64,000 bases of DNA, taken from NCBI RefSeq assembly GCF_047675955.1, contig NC_132926.1:10120576-10184575 (forward strand), read 5' to 3'. The stretch comes from Chlorocebus sabaeus. Its lineage: Eukaryota; Chordata; Mammalia; Primates; Cercopithecidae. Below are positions 1 to 10,608 of the stretch, piece after piece. Below the pieces are notes generated by a model. That model saw only the letters and a list, made by a program, of their open reading frames with translations, was not told where the DNA came from and ran no database searches. Both the position numbers and the translations under genes were made by a program. The stretch's first letter is position 1. The number at the start of each line of letters is the position of its first letter.

Positions 1-200
1 GCTCTTCTGCCCTGCCAGGACACAGCGATCATTCCCCACTTGCCCTTCCACCTTTCACCACGTGAGGACCCAGCAAGAAGGCTGTCACCACATGCCAGGG
101 CCTTGATCATGGTCTTCCTAGACCCTAGAACTGTGAGAAATAAATCCCTGTTCTTTATCAATTACTCAGTCTACGGTATTCTGTTATAGACAAACAGATG
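1..200 (+). repeat. MaLR LTR 3' part (MST/MLT1 type)
   Basis: The stretch ending in AGAACTGTGAGAAATAAAT, then the 'ACTCAGTCTACGGTATTCTGTTATAG' type tail split over two lines, is the diagnostic 3' end of MaLR LTRs. The 5' part lies outside the window. Confidence 0.8.
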
Positions 201-424
201 AAGTCCCAGGCCACGTTAGTCTTTCGTTTGGGAAGAACTGAAGATTTGCTGAGTTTTCTCCCTGCATTTATCTAGGATCATAAGAATGTTCACTTGGAGA
301 GCCTGTGGAAGTCGCTCTTAGAAGAATCAAGATACCAACAGCACTTGGGAAGCACGTGGGGACTTCCATGGAGATCTGAGAACACCTCATGTCCATGCTG
401 CTGTGAACATGAATTTGCTAAACT

Positions 425-660
425 ACTTTTACTGTATTTTTTTATTGTGGCAAAATATATGTAATATAAAACTTACCATTTCAATCATTTATAAGTACAC
501 ACTTCAGTAGTGTTACGTACACATTGTTGGGCAACCACCACCACCATCCATCTTCAGAATTTTTTCATCTTCCCAAACTGAAACTCTGTGCCCATTAAAC
601 ACTAACCTCACAATTCTCCTCTCCCCCCAACTCCCTGGCAACCGTCATTTTACTTTCTTT
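425..660 (-). repeat. L1 3'UTR fragment (L1M type), distal piece
   Basis: Reads as the antisense L1M 3'UTR: 'GGCAAAATATATGTAATATAA', then 'GGGCAACCACCACCACCATC' and 'CCTGGCAACC'. It continues after the Alu at 661-960. Confidence 0.75.
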
Positions 661-960
661 TTTACTTTTTTTTTTTTTTGAAATGGAGTTTCGCTCTTGT
701 TGCTCAGGCTGGAGTGCAGTGGTACCATCTTGACTCACTGCAACCTCTGCCTCCCATGTTCAAGCAATTCTCCTGCCTCAGCCTCCCAAGTAGCTGGGAT
801 TACAGGCATGTGCCTCCACACCTAAGTAATTTTGTATTTTTAGTAGAGATGAGGTTTCGCCACATTGGCCAGGCTGGTCTCAAACTCCTGACCTCAGATG
901 ATCCACCTGCCTCGGCTTCCCAAAATGCTGGGATTACAGGCGTGAGCCACCACGCCCAGC
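661..960 (-). repeat. Alu (S-like), full length
   Basis: T-tract head and terminal CGCCCAGC. The flanks share CATTTTACTTTCT on both sides, a clear 13-bp target-site duplication inside the L1 3'UTR. Confidence 0.93.
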
Positions 961-1141
961 CCATTTTACTTTCTGGTTCTATAAGTTTGACTATTCTAGG
1001 TACCTCGTATAAGTGTCTGTCCTTTTGTGATGGCTTATTTCCCCGAGCGTAATATCCTCAAGGTCCATCCATTTTGTAGCATGAGTCAGAATTTCCTTCC
1101 TTTTTAAGGCTGAGTAATATTCCATTGTCTTTTTAGACCAT
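961..1141 (-). repeat. L1 3'UTR fragment, proximal piece
   Basis: Resumes the L1M 3'UTR after the Alu: 'AGGTCCATCCATTTTGTAGC' and 'GAGTAATATTCCATTG' are its hallmark blocks. Confidence 0.75.
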
Positions 1142-1450
1142 TGTGTTAAGCCATTCTTGCATTGCTATAAAGGAATATGTGAAACTAGGTAATTTACAAA
1201 GAAAAGAGGTTTAATTGGCTCACAGTTCTGCAGGCTGTACAGGAAACATGGTGCCAGGTATCTACTCAGCTTCTGGGGAGGCCTAATGAAGCTTGCAATC
1301 ATGGTGAAAGGCAAAGGGGAAGCAGGTGTCTCACATAGCAAAAGCAGGAGCAAGAGAGAGAGTGGGTGGGAGGTGCCACACAGTATTAAGCAACTAGATC
1401 TCATGAGAACTCATTCACTCAAGGACAGCACCAAGACATGAGGGATCCTT
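1142..1450 (-). repeat. MaLR LTR 5' part (MST type), reverse orientation
   Basis: Starts like the reverse complement of an MST/THE1 LTR end (TGTGTTAAGCCATTC), then the 'GGTTTAATTGGCTCACAG' and 'CACCAAGACATGAGGGATCC' blocks. It stops abruptly at the junction with a plus-strand MaLR piece. Confidence 0.75.
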
Positions 1451-1643
1451 CCCTTCTTTGCACGTGTCTCTCTTGCCCTTCTGCCTCTGCCACAGGATGA
1501 CACAGCAAGAAGGCCCTCGCCAGATTCGAGCCCCTTGACCTTGGACTTCCCAGCCTCCACAACTGTGAGAATTAAATCCCTATTCTTTATAAATTACCCA
1601 GCCTGTGGTATTCTGTTATAGCAACACAGAATGGACTCAGACA
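1451..1643 (+). repeat. MaLR LTR 3' part (MST/MLT1 type)
   Basis: 'GACTTCCCAGCCTCCACAAC', 'TGTGAGAATTAAATCCC' and the terminal GGACTCAGACA are MaLR 3' features. It resembles the fragment at 1-200 and abuts an oppositely oriented MST piece. Confidence 0.78.
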
Positions 1644-1812
1644 ACAGTTTTTCAAATTTGAGTTTGTACCCACCCATCTTAAAGATAACAAAATTCTTAT
1701 AGACTCCCAGTGTTTAGACTTAAATGATTTTAACATTAATGTATATTATATATATAAGCCAGATATAAACATGTTGCCTTGTAGCTTCTATGCAAATAAA
1801 AAATGAATACTG

Positions 1813-2113
1813 GGCCAGGCGCAGTGGCTCACGCCTATAGTCTCAGCACTTTGGGAGGCCGAGGTGGGCGGATCACCTGAGGTCAGGCGTTCAAAACCAG
1901 CCTGGCCAAAATGGTGAAACTCCTTCTCTACTAAAACTACAACAATTAGCCAGGTGTGGTGGCACATGCCTGTATCCCCAGCTACTTGGGAAGCTGAGGC
2001 AAGAGAATCCCTTAAACCTGGAAGGCGGAGGTTGCAGTGAGCCGAGATGGCACCACTGCACGCACACCAGCCTGGGAGACAGAGCAAGACTCTGTCTCAA
2101 AAAAAAAAAAAAG
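1813..2113 (+). repeat. Alu (S-like), full length
   Basis: Complete dimer with a 14-base A tail. TSD GAATACT on both sides. Confidence 0.93.
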
Positions 2114-2199
2114 AATACTTTTACAGGTTAAACACAAAACCAACAGAGTTTACGTTAACAACATTAATGGGAGACCTGATGGCACTTTTTATTTTTAAT

Positions 2200-2275
2200 T
2201 CATACATACATATATATGTATATATATACACACACACAGACACACATATACACACACATACATATACTGATTTTT
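2200..2275. repeat. TA/CA-rich simple repeat
   Basis: Alternating TATATG, TATATA and CACACA runs with interruptions. Confidence 0.85.
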
Positions 2276-2840
2276 TTCAGCTTTGCTGAAATTGTATCTC
2301 CACTCACACTGACAGGATGGAGGCAACCGCATTGGAGTAGTTTTTTTGGAATCAATCTGCGTATATATTCTCAGTATTGTGATGACTCATTTTTCTGTAA
2401 TGGAAATACTGGGAAAACCTTTGTTAAAGCAGCACATCGTGGTGCATTTAACACTCATTAGGCACAAATATATCACTAACGTATGAAGTCGGACTTGATT
2501 CTTTTCTCCTCAGCTCATGAAATTTGAAGTCCTAGCCTGAGACCCTAATTCACTTGCCAGCAGAACTGAGTTGTTGGGGCCAACGTTCAGATTCTCCAGA
2601 ATATACCTATCCATCTTGTACTTATTTTGTTTGTATAAATGTATGAGGTACAAGTGTAATTTTATTACATGGATACATTGCATAGTGTTGAATTCTGGGA
2701 TTTTACTAATTTATCTTTTTTAAAATGTCATTGAAATGGAAACTCGGAATTTAAACATTCTCATAGAGAAGGGTTTTTTTCCATTTTTTAAAAAATGTAT
2801 TCTCATAAGGAGGTTTTATATCCAACTTAAGAAACACTAT
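2276..2840. other. No gene seen; possible L1 relic in the right half
   Basis: No coding signal. 'TTATTACATGGATACATTGC' near 2665 resembles an old L1 end in antisense, but I am not sure. Confidence 0.4.
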
Positions 2841-2985
2841 GGGGCCAGGCGTGATGGTGCCTGTAATCAATGGGCACTGAGGCGGGAGGATCACTTGGGC
2901 CCGGGAGTTCCAGGCTGCAGTGAGCTGTGATCATGTCACTGCACTTCAGCCTGGGTGACAGAGCGAAGTTCCATCTCTAAAAAAC
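2841..2985 (+). repeat. Partial Alu (old, about 140 bp)
   Basis: Alu 5' start joined directly to the right-arm GGCTGCAGTGAGCTGTGATC block; the middle is missing. Its A tail has degenerated into the following purine microsatellite. Confidence 0.8.
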
Positions 2986-3170
2986 AGAGAGAAAGAAAGA
3001 GGGAGAGAGGAAGAAAGGAAGGGAGGGAGGGAGGGAAAGAGAGAAAGAAGAAAGAGAGAGAGAGGGAAGGAAGGAAGGAAGGAAGGAAGGAAGGAAGGAA
3101 GGAAGGAAGGAAGGAAGGAAGGAAGGAAGGGAGGGAGGGAGGGAGGGAGGGAGGGAGGGAGAGAAAGAAA
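2975..3170 (+). repeat. GAAA/GGAA purine microsatellite
   Basis: Uninterrupted purine strand of nearly 200 bp, with a core of about 15 GGAA units followed by GGGA units, grown out of an Alu tail. Confidence 0.92.
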
Positions 3171-3171
3171 T

Positions 3172-3464
3172 GGCCGGGGGTGGTGGCTCACTCCTGTAAT
3201 CCCAGCACTTTGGGAGGCCGAGTCAGGTGAATCATGAGGTCAGGAGATCGAGACCATCCTGGCTAACAAAGTGAAACCCCATCTCTACTAAAAATACAAA
3301 AAAAAAAATTAGCCAGGCGTGGTGGTGGGCGCCTGTAGTCCCAGCTACTCAGGAGGCTGAGGCAGGAGAATGGTGTGAACCTGGGAGGCAGAGCTTGCAG
3401 TGAGCCAAGATCGTGCCACTGCACTCCAGCCTGAGCAACAGAGCGAGACCCTGTCACAAAAATA
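3172..3464 (+). repeat. Alu (Y/S-like), full length
   Basis: Complete element between two purine microsatellites; the second grew from its own A tail. Confidence 0.92.
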
Positions 3465-3635
3465 GAAAGAGAGAAAGAAAAGAAAAGAAAAGAAGGAGGA
3501 GGAGGAGAAGGGAGGGAGGGAGGAAGGAAGGAAGGAAGGAAGGAAGGAAGGAAGGAAGGAAGGAAGGAAGGAAGGAAGGAAGGAAGGAAGGAAGGAAGGA
3601 AGGAAGGAAGGAAGGGGGATAGGGAGGGAGGCAGG
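3462..3635 (+). repeat. GAAA/GGAA purine microsatellite
   Basis: Starts as GAAA/AGAAA units from the Alu tail, then more than 20 perfect GGAA units. Confidence 0.92.
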
Positions 3636-4377
3636 GAAATAAAAGAGAGAAACTCTGTCGTCCTATTTAATCCTAAACTTTCCTTTAACTGTGCCAGACT
3701 CTAGGACGAATAGGCAGGTGCTCTCTGGTTGAAAAATCTCTTTGCCACCAGCCTCCCCTCTTCCTGCAGGAGCCTGTCTGTACATGGAGTATGTGCAGAG
3801 CTCTGTGTGTATTCTGTAAGTCATTCAGAAACTGCTGGGATCACCCAGGGACTCACTTTCACACCGGGGCTGGCTCCCAGGAGCACACAGCAGCAGCGTG
3901 TTAAGAGATCCCTAAAGCTGCTCATGGAAAACTTCATTTTTACCCAAAAATTGGAAATAGGAAAAAAAAAAATGGAAATAGAGATTTAAGCAATTTAACC
4001 AGTAAGTTATTTTCGATATTTTCATATTAAAACAAACAAAAGTATATTGTGCAGTAGAATTCAAACCTCACCTGAATTTTTAAGATAAAACTGCAGACTT
4101 GAAAGAAATGTTGGCTGCAGCGAGGTGCATCGGACCAGGCCCCAGGACCCAGGCCCCTGAGGGAACTTGAGTAAGTCAAGTTTGAGAAACTAAGTGATTC
4201 AGTCCTGCCACTGGCAAGTAGGGCAAACACAATTAGGAGACTTTCTCTTTCCAAGTGTACTCTACTCTGTGGGCTTATTATCAGTCTAAACCAGAGGCCC
4301 CATGGGGAATGAGCTGTAGAGATTCTCAGGAAGAGAGAAACTCTCAAATACACTCTTTGCTAGTGCTATAAGTAAAG
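3636..4377. other. Non-repetitive intergenic DNA
   Basis: No repeat family, exon or convincing ORF recognised. Confidence 0.5.
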
Positions 4378-4649
4378 AAAGGGTCTGTTTGTCACCACAT
4401 GTTACTTATGAGTGGGAACTGAACAATGAGAACACATGGATGGACACAGGGGAGGGAACAACACACCGTGGGGCCTGTAGTGGGGCAAGGGGAGAGAGAG
4501 CATCAGGATAAATAGCTAATGCGTGCAACCCATACCTAGGTGATGGGTTGACAGGTGCAGCAAACCACCATGGCACACGTTAACCTGTGTAACAAACCTG
4601 CATGGCCTGCACAGGTATTCCGGCACTTAAAACAAAAGAAAAGGGTTTG
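4378..4649 (+). repeat. L1 3' end (L1P type)
   Basis: Classic L1 ORF2 end and 3'UTR: 'GAGTGGGAACTGAACAATGA', 'GGTGATGGGTTGACAGGTGC' and 'CATGGCACACGTTAACCTGT'. A plus-strand Alu has inserted in its tail. Confidence 0.88.
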
Positions 4650-4950
4650 GGCTGGGCACGGTGGTTCACGCCTATAATCCCAGCACTTTGGGAGGCCGAG
4701 GCGGGTGGATCACGAGGCTAAGAGATCGAGACCATCCTGGCTAACATAGTGAAACCCCGTCTCTACTAAAAATACAGAAACAAAATTAGCCAGGCGTGGT
4801 GGCAGGCGCCTGTAGTCCCAGCTACTTGGGAGGCTGAGGCGGGAGAATGGTGTGAACCCAAGGTGGAGTTTGCAGTGAGCTGAGATCACACCACTGCACT
4901 CCAGCCTGGGCGACAGAGCAAGACTCCATCTCAAAAAATAAATAAATAAA
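4650..4950 (+). repeat. Alu, full length
   Basis: TAAA-type tail. TSD AAAAGGGTTT on both sides within the L1 tail. Confidence 0.92.
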
Positions 4951-4974
4951 ATAAAAGGGTTTATTTGTAAAAGC

Positions 4975-5180
4975 AAATACTGGCTTGAGCCCAAGAGTTT
5001 GAGACTATGCAACATGGTGGAACCTCATCTCTACAAAAGATACAACTGGGCATGGTGGTGCACACTTGTAGTCCCAGCTTCTTGGGAAGCTGAGGCAGGA
5101 GGATCACTTGAGCCAGGAGGCAGAAGTTGGAGTGAGCTGAGATTGTGCCACTGCACTCCAGTGTGGGCAACAGAATAAAT
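4975..5180 (+). repeat. Alu J-like, 5'-truncated
   Basis: Begins within the left arm at TGGCTTGAGCCCAAGAG; the linker and right arm are complete but diverged. Confidence 0.85.
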
Positions 5181-5181
5181 A

Positions 5182-5512
5182 GGCCAGGCACAGTGGCTCA
5201 CACCTGTAATCCCAGCATTTAGGGAGGGTTAGGTGGGCGGATCAGCTGAGGCCAGGAGTTCCAGGCTGCAAAGAGCTATGGAGTTCGAGACCAGCATGGC
5301 CAACATGGTGAAACCCCATCACTACCAAAACTACAAAATTAGCCAGGTGTGGTGGCGTGCACCTGTAATCCCAGCTAATCGGGAGGCTGAGGCAGGAGAA
5401 TCACTTGAACCTGGTGGACAGAGGTTGCAGTGAACTGAGATCGCACCATTGCACTCCAGCCTGGGCAAAAAGAGTGAAACTCTATCTCAAAGAAACAGAC
5501 AAACAAACAAAC
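5182..5512 (+). repeat. Alu with internal insertion
   Basis: The left arm holds about 25 extra bases (CTGCAAAGAGCTATGGAGTT) between two copies of the 'GGAGTTC' block. CAAA-type tail. Confidence 0.87.
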
Positions 5513-6684
5513 AGAATGAGGAAACTGAGTCTAGAGCCTGTCTGGACAACCCTGAAACCTCCATCTTCATGAACAAGAGCACAAGAAAAACTAACTGATT
5601 TCTGGAACCCATTCTGGATCAGGCTTGTTTCTGGAAAGATGAAGAAATGAATAAGAGAAGTTCACAGTCTAGCCAGGAGGACACCTACTAATGGCCACGG
5701 GGGACTCTGGGGAGAGTTATGAGAACACCAGCATGAAATGTCCAAGGGGTACAGAGCAAACAGGAAAATCTGGCTGGGAGTTAGGGTTGTGAAAAGCTGC
5801 CTGAAAGACCAAAAGTATGGGGCCCAATAGATGAGGACGCTGTCTCCCAAACTTGAGCTGTTTGAGCAGCACCATCGCAAATATTGCTATATCCACAGCC
5901 CACCTTTACCAGGAATTACTTAACAGTTCCTGTTAAATAGATTAACTCAAAAGGTAAATATGTTTCTTTAAAAGCAAGCTTTATATCTGGGAAAATAATT
6001 GGAAAACTTGTATAGTGTTCCATAATTAGAAGGTAACTGTAAAAGTAAGTAAAATGAAAGTGAAATGGTATCATTGAGTTCCTGCTAAGTATAGCTGCCT
6101 ATTTAAACAGTTCTGACTCTGAGGCCTGTTCTCTCTAGAGATTAGCATGTTTTAAGGAGATGTTAAAGACAAGCTAACACTAGACTAAGACTTTATACTT
6201 TTTTGTTTTAATAAAACAAAATAATGGCAAGACTACTATAAATGGTAATAAATTGCATACTGTATCCCGGTCATTTCACCTTTCCCACACTTTAAAATCA
6301 CCCAAATCACCTTTCCCACACTTTAAAATCACTGGATGAATTTTAATACTTTTGTTAGGTCTAGAGGACCCAGGACAATCTAACCAGAACACAGCTATGA
6401 CGGGAAATGTGAATAGGTGGACATGGCACTTGGAAGCTGGCAGCCGGGGAAAATGAAGTACATTTTCATAATTATGAAGTGAAATCTCAACAGAACCACC
6501 CCATTTGATCACCCTTTTATGGATGTAATAATGCTCCACGAAGTCTGTGGCAGAAAATTTTTCATTTCAACTGAAATTCTTTTATCTTCTTTTCATAACA
6601 CTAGTGAATTATAGTAAGATGTTTTTGAACCTTTTGCGTGGAAGGAAACAAAAGGGAGAATTCCACATACAGACTGTTGCTATA
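5513..6684. other. Non-repetitive intergenic DNA
   Basis: No gene or well-defined repeat. A two-copy 31-bp tandem duplication lies at 6276-6332. Confidence 0.5.
6276..6332. repeat. Two-copy tandem duplication, period 31
   Basis: A 26-base unit containing CACCTTTCCCACACTTTAAA occurs at 6276-6301 and 6307-6332 without a mismatch. Confidence 0.93.
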
Positions 6685-6970
6685 GGCCGGACGCGGTGGC
6701 TCCTACCTGTAATCCCAGCACTTCGGGAGGCCAACGTGGGCGGATCACGAGGTCAGGAGTTCAAGACCAGCCTGGCCAACATGGCAAAACCCTGTCTCTA
6801 CTTAGAAAATACAAAAATTAGCCAGGCATGGTGGTGGACGCTTGTAACCCCAGCTACTCGAGAGGCTGAGGCAGGAGAATCGCTTGAACCCAGGAGGCTG
6901 AGGTTGCAGTGAGCTGAGATTGTGCCACTGCACTCTAGCCTGGGCAACAGAGCGAGACTCTGTCTCAAAA
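6685..6970 (+). repeat. Alu (S-like), full length
   Basis: Starts GGCCGGACGCGGTGGCTCC; ends in a short A tail running into an A/T-rich stretch. Confidence 0.92.
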
Positions 6971-7011
6971 AAATTTTTGGTTTAATTTAAAATTTTTTTA
7001 AAAAGAGACTG

Positions 7012-7337
7012 GGCCTGGCACAGTGGCTCACACTTGTAATCCCAGCACTTTGGGAGGCCAAGGCCAGTGGATCACGAGGTCAGGAGATGGAGACCATCCT
7101 GGCTAACATGGTGAAAACCCATCTCTACTAAAAATACAAAAAAATTAGCTGGGCATGGTGGCGGGCGCCTGTAGTCCCAGCTACTCAGGAGGCTAAGGCA
7201 GGAGAATGGCGTTAACCCGGGAGGCGGAGCTTGCAGTGAGCCGAGGTCACGCCACTGCACTCCAGCCTGGGCGACAGAGCAAGACTCTGTCTCAAAAAAA
7301 AAAAAAAAAAAAAAAAAAGAGAGAGAGAGAGAGAGAC
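7012..7337 (+). repeat. Alu (Y-like) with A tail and GA run
   Basis: 'CACGAGGTCAGGAGATGGAG' and GGCGGGCGCC point to a younger (Y-like) copy. Tail of about 24 A followed by (GA)n. Confidence 0.92.
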
Positions 7338-7344
7338 TGTTGCT

Positions 7345-7510
7345 GTAAAACTTACCACACTGCCCTGTAATCTTGTGTTTATGTGTCTGTCTACCCCACC
7401 AGACCGGAACCCTCCAGGCAGGGATCTCATGTTACTTTGCTGTCTCCGGAGCACCTGGCAGAAGACTTAACACATTATGGTACTTGGTGTTTGCTGCATG
7501 AATGGGCCCA
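7345..7510 (+). repeat. L2 3' end (tentative)
   Basis: 'CCCTCCAGGCAGGGATCTC' and 'GAGCACCTGGCAGAAG', ending GCTGCATGAATG, follow the L2 3'-end pattern (…GGGCAGGGACT…CCTGGCACA…AATGAATG). Confidence 0.55.
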
Positions 7511-7569
7511 CCCAGCAGGGTAGTAGGAGGGGAAGAAAAAAATATCAAATACCCTAGCACATTTCTTTC

Positions 7570-7878
7570 TTTCTTTTTTTTTTTTTTTTTTTTTTTTAGC
7601 TGGAGTTTTGCTCTTATCTTCCAGGCTGGAGTGCAGTGGCATGATCTCCACTTACTGCGACCTCTGCCTCCTGGGTTTAAGCAATTCTCCTGCCTCAGCC
7701 TCTCTAACAGCTGGGAATGCAGGCACCCACCACCACGCCCAGCTGATTTTTGTCTTTTTGGTAGAGACAGGGTTTCACCACATTGGCCAGGCTGGTCTCA
7801 AACTCCTGACCTTAGGTGATCTGCCCGCCTTGGCCTCACAAATTGCTGGGATTACAGGTGTGAGCCACCATGCCCAGT
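7570..7878 (-). repeat. Alu (S-like), full length
   Basis: T tract of about 23 bases; ends CCATGCCCAGTCC. Confidence 0.92.
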
Positions 7879-7889
7879 CCCTAGTACAC

Positions 7890-8105
7890 TCCTGATTTAT
7901 GTTTTCTAAATGTAAGACAATGTAATATGGTAACTAATTTGAGTCTAGGCAGACCTGAATTTTTGCCCTTAACATGAAGACATCATAGCACCCACCTCAT
8001 GGGGTAGTATAAGGATTACATGAGTTAATGGATGTAAAGCAGCTAGAAAGTGCTAGCACATAGTAAACTTCAGTTGATAGTAGCCTATCATTATTACTGT
8101 TATTG
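7890..8105 (+). repeat. MIR
   Basis: 'CCACCTCATGGGGTAGTATA', 'GGATTACATGAGTTAATG' and 'GCTAGCACATAGTAAACTTC' are the 3' half of the MIR consensus. Confidence 0.8.
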
Positions 8106-8508
8106 ATATAATTTTAATAAAATTGGTTTGTATATAATTAGCTTTTGCTTACATATATTAATTACATATGTCTGCATACATATACACAGACACACACATG
8201 ACTTATCAAATGCTTATACATGGTGGACATTTGTGATTTTAGCCACCCATAATCTATTTTCCCTTCTTCAGGTAGTATTGCCCTCACTTTCCTTTGAGGA
8301 ACCCCTTTCCCTCTACTCTCAATCCATGTGATTTAGATGGGGCTAGCCTCACTTCTTGGTCCAAGAATGGGCATGTGAACCAGACCAAGCCAACCAGTAC
8401 AGCCCAGTCTCCTGGCTACAACAAGTGGCTCAGTCAGGGACAGATGACCCAAGCCAAGCCAATGAGAATTGATCCTTGGACCTTTGATGGAGATTCTGAG
8501 GAAGAGAA
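8106..8508. other. Intergenic DNA, unassigned
   Basis: CA-rich patch at 8175-8200; the rest (8250-8508) shows no gene and may be part of an ancient repeat that resumes after the Alu. Confidence 0.45.
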
Positions 8509-8804
8509 GCTTTTTTTTTTTGAGATGGAGTTTCACCCTTGTTGCCCAGGCTGAAGTGCAATGCGCGATCTTGGCTCACTGCAACCTCTGCCTCCTGGGT
8601 TCACACGATTCTCCTGCCTCAGCCTCCCAAGTATCTGGGATTATAGGCACGAGACATCACGCCCGGTTAATTTTTTGTATTTTTGGTAGAGACAGGGTTT
8701 CACCATGTTGGCCAGGCTGGTCTTGAACTCCTGACCTCAGGTGATCCACCCCCCTCCACCTCCCAAAGTGCTGGGATTACAGCTGTGAGCCACCGCGCCC
8801 AACC
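8509..8804 (-). repeat. Alu, full length
   Basis: Short T head, terminal CCGCGCCCAACC. Confidence 0.92.
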
Positions 8805-9104
8805 TTGGGCAGCTCTTTTCTACTGCACCTGCCAAGCTGGCTGAATTTAGCTTACAGATGCTAGTAACCATATTGGTCATCTCAAGCACAGAGCTTGCAG
8901 GAGAACAAAGCCTAATACAAAGGAAAGCAGAACAAAAATAGAGTGTAGGTGACACTGTTTGAAACTCTGCATCCAGCTGTGCCTGAAGGTGAATCAATGA
9001 ACCAGCGATTTTCTTCTCTTAAGTAACTGGGTTAATTTTCTGTCACTGGCCACAAAAGAGTCTTAATAAACATATGGATTCAGGGAGCATGTTTATTTTC
9101 AATC
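8805..9104. other. Intergenic DNA, unassigned
   Basis: No gene or firm repeat call. Confidence 0.4.
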
Positions 9105-9129
9105 TTTTTTTTTTTTTTTTTTTTTTTTT
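9105..9129. repeat. Poly-T tract
   Basis: About 25 T, immediately left of an Alu that is itself on the plus strand, so it is not that Alu's tail. Confidence 0.85.
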
Positions 9130-9141
9130 AAACCAGGCTGT

Positions 9142-9440
9142 TGCCAGGCACAGTGGCTCGTGCCTATAATCCCAACTCCTTGAGAGGCTGAGGCGGGCAG
9201 ATCACCTGAGGTTGGGAGTTTGAGACCAGCCTGACCAACATGGAGAAACCCTGTCTCTACTAAAAATACTAAATTAGCCGGGCGTGGTGGCGCATGCCTG
9301 TAATCTCAGCTGTTCAGGAGGCTGAGGCTGGAGAATCGCATGAACCCGGGAGGCGGAGGTGGCAGTGAGCCGAGATGACGCCATTGCACTCCAGCCTGGG
9401 CAACAAGAGCAAAACTCCATCTCAAAAAAAAAAAAAAGAG
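9142..9440 (+). repeat. Alu, full length
   Basis: Flanked by AACCAGGCTGTT and ATCCGGCTGTT, a target duplication showing it landed at the edge of the LTR that follows. Confidence 0.92.
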
Positions 9441-9464
9441 AGAGAAAAGAAAAGAAAATCCGGC

Positions 9465-9893
9465 TGTTAAAGGAAAAACTTGAGCAGAATTAAATTTAGG
9501 GAAGTTTAATTGAGCAAAAAACAATTCACCAATCAGGCAGCCCCGGAATCACAGTAGATTCAGAGAGACTCCAGGGATGCCTCATGGTCAGAACAAATTT
9601 ATAGACAAAACAAAGGAAGCAACATACAGAAATCAGAAGTGAGGTACAAAAACAGCCAGATTGGTTACAGGTTGGCGTTTGCTTTATTTGAACCCAGTTT
9701 GAACACTCAGCAGTGTATGAGTGGTTGAAGGATGGCCACTGGGATTGGCCAGGACTCAACTATTGTTACAGGCGCATATTTCTAAGTTAGGTTTTCAATC
9801 TTGTCTCTACTAAGTTAGGTTGCAGTTTGTCCACAAGGACTCAGATACAGACGTACAGACTCCTTCTCAGGCCATATTTAGTTTGTTTTAACA
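9465..9893 (-). repeat. Class I ERV solo LTR (same group as the 23.4-32.3 kb provirus)
   Basis: TG…CA termini in antisense (starts TGTTAAAGG, ends GTTTTAACA). The flanks show a 4-bp duplication AGGC if the pre-Alu copy of the target is used. The antisense reading shares 'GAGTCCTTGTGGACAAACTG' and 'AAAACCTAACTTAG' with the proviral LTRs. It looks LTR8/HUERS-P-like; the family name is tentative. Confidence 0.75.
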
Positions 9894-9919
9894 AGGCCTG
9901 TTTAGAGATTACAAATTTC

Positions 9920-10045
9920 ACCAAGTCCATTGAACAACTGGGTATTAAGGGCACTGCAGGGGTGTGTATGGGACCATAAAGATGAGTAAGACTGTCCCTG
10001 CCCTCAAGGTTCACCTCTAGAAGGGAATATAGACAAAGCAACTCC
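9920..10045. repeat. Possible L2 fragment
   Basis: 'GACTGTCCCTGCCCTCAAGG' resembles the L2 'GGTCCCTGCCCTCATGGAGC' block. Confidence 0.4.
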
Positions 10046-10060
10046 ACTTTACAGTCATGC

Positions 10061-10608
10061 TGTTACTGGAAAGGGGTCTCGATCCCCAAGAGAGGGTTCT
10101 TGGATCTCACGCAAGAAAGAATTCAGGGTAAGTCCATAGAGTAGAGTGAAAGCAAGTTTATTAGGAAAGTAAAGGAATAAAAGAATGACTACTCTACAGA
10201 CAGAGCAGGCCTAACGGCTGCTGTTTGCCCATTTTTATGGCTATTCCTTGATGATACGCTAAACAAGGGGTGGATTATTCATGCCTCCCCTTTTTAGACC
10301 ATATAGGGTAACTCCCTAACATTGCCATGGCATTTGTAAACTGTCATGAGGCTGATGGGAGTGTAGCAGTGAGGATGACCAGAGGTCACTCTTGTGGCCA
10401 TCTTGGTTTTGGTGGCTTTTGGCCGGCTTCTTCACTGCAACCTGTTTTATCAGCAAGGACTTTATGACCTGTATCTTGTGCTGATCTCCTATCTCATCCT
10501 GTGATTAGGACGCCTCAACAGTCTGGGAACGCAGCCCAGCAGGTCTCAGCCTCACTTTACTCAGCCCCTATTCAAGATGGAATTTTTCTGGTTCACACAC
10601 CTCTGACA
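10061..10608 (-). repeat. Class I ERV solo LTR, second family
   Basis: TGTTACTGGAAAGGGGTCTC at one edge and CCTCTGACA at the other are the reverse-complemented LTR ends. The antisense strand has AATAAACTTGCTTTCAC as a poly(A) region, CCATCTTGAATAGGGGC near the U3 start, and a proline-type 'GATCCAAGAACCCTC' R/U5. The family is not assigned. No matching TSD was found. Confidence 0.75.

Noticed and set aside
678..1052. Many 60-150-codon frames with 'SPRLECSG…' or 'WDYRHVPPR…' phrases throughout the window
   Set aside because: These are translations of antisense or sense Alu sequence, recurring at every Alu.
2955..3230. Lys/Arg/Glu-rich open frames in the purine tracts
   Set aside because: Direct translation of GAAA/GGAA microsatellite.
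8165..8200. Possible long microsatellite
   Set aside because: Only a short, interrupted CA-rich patch.
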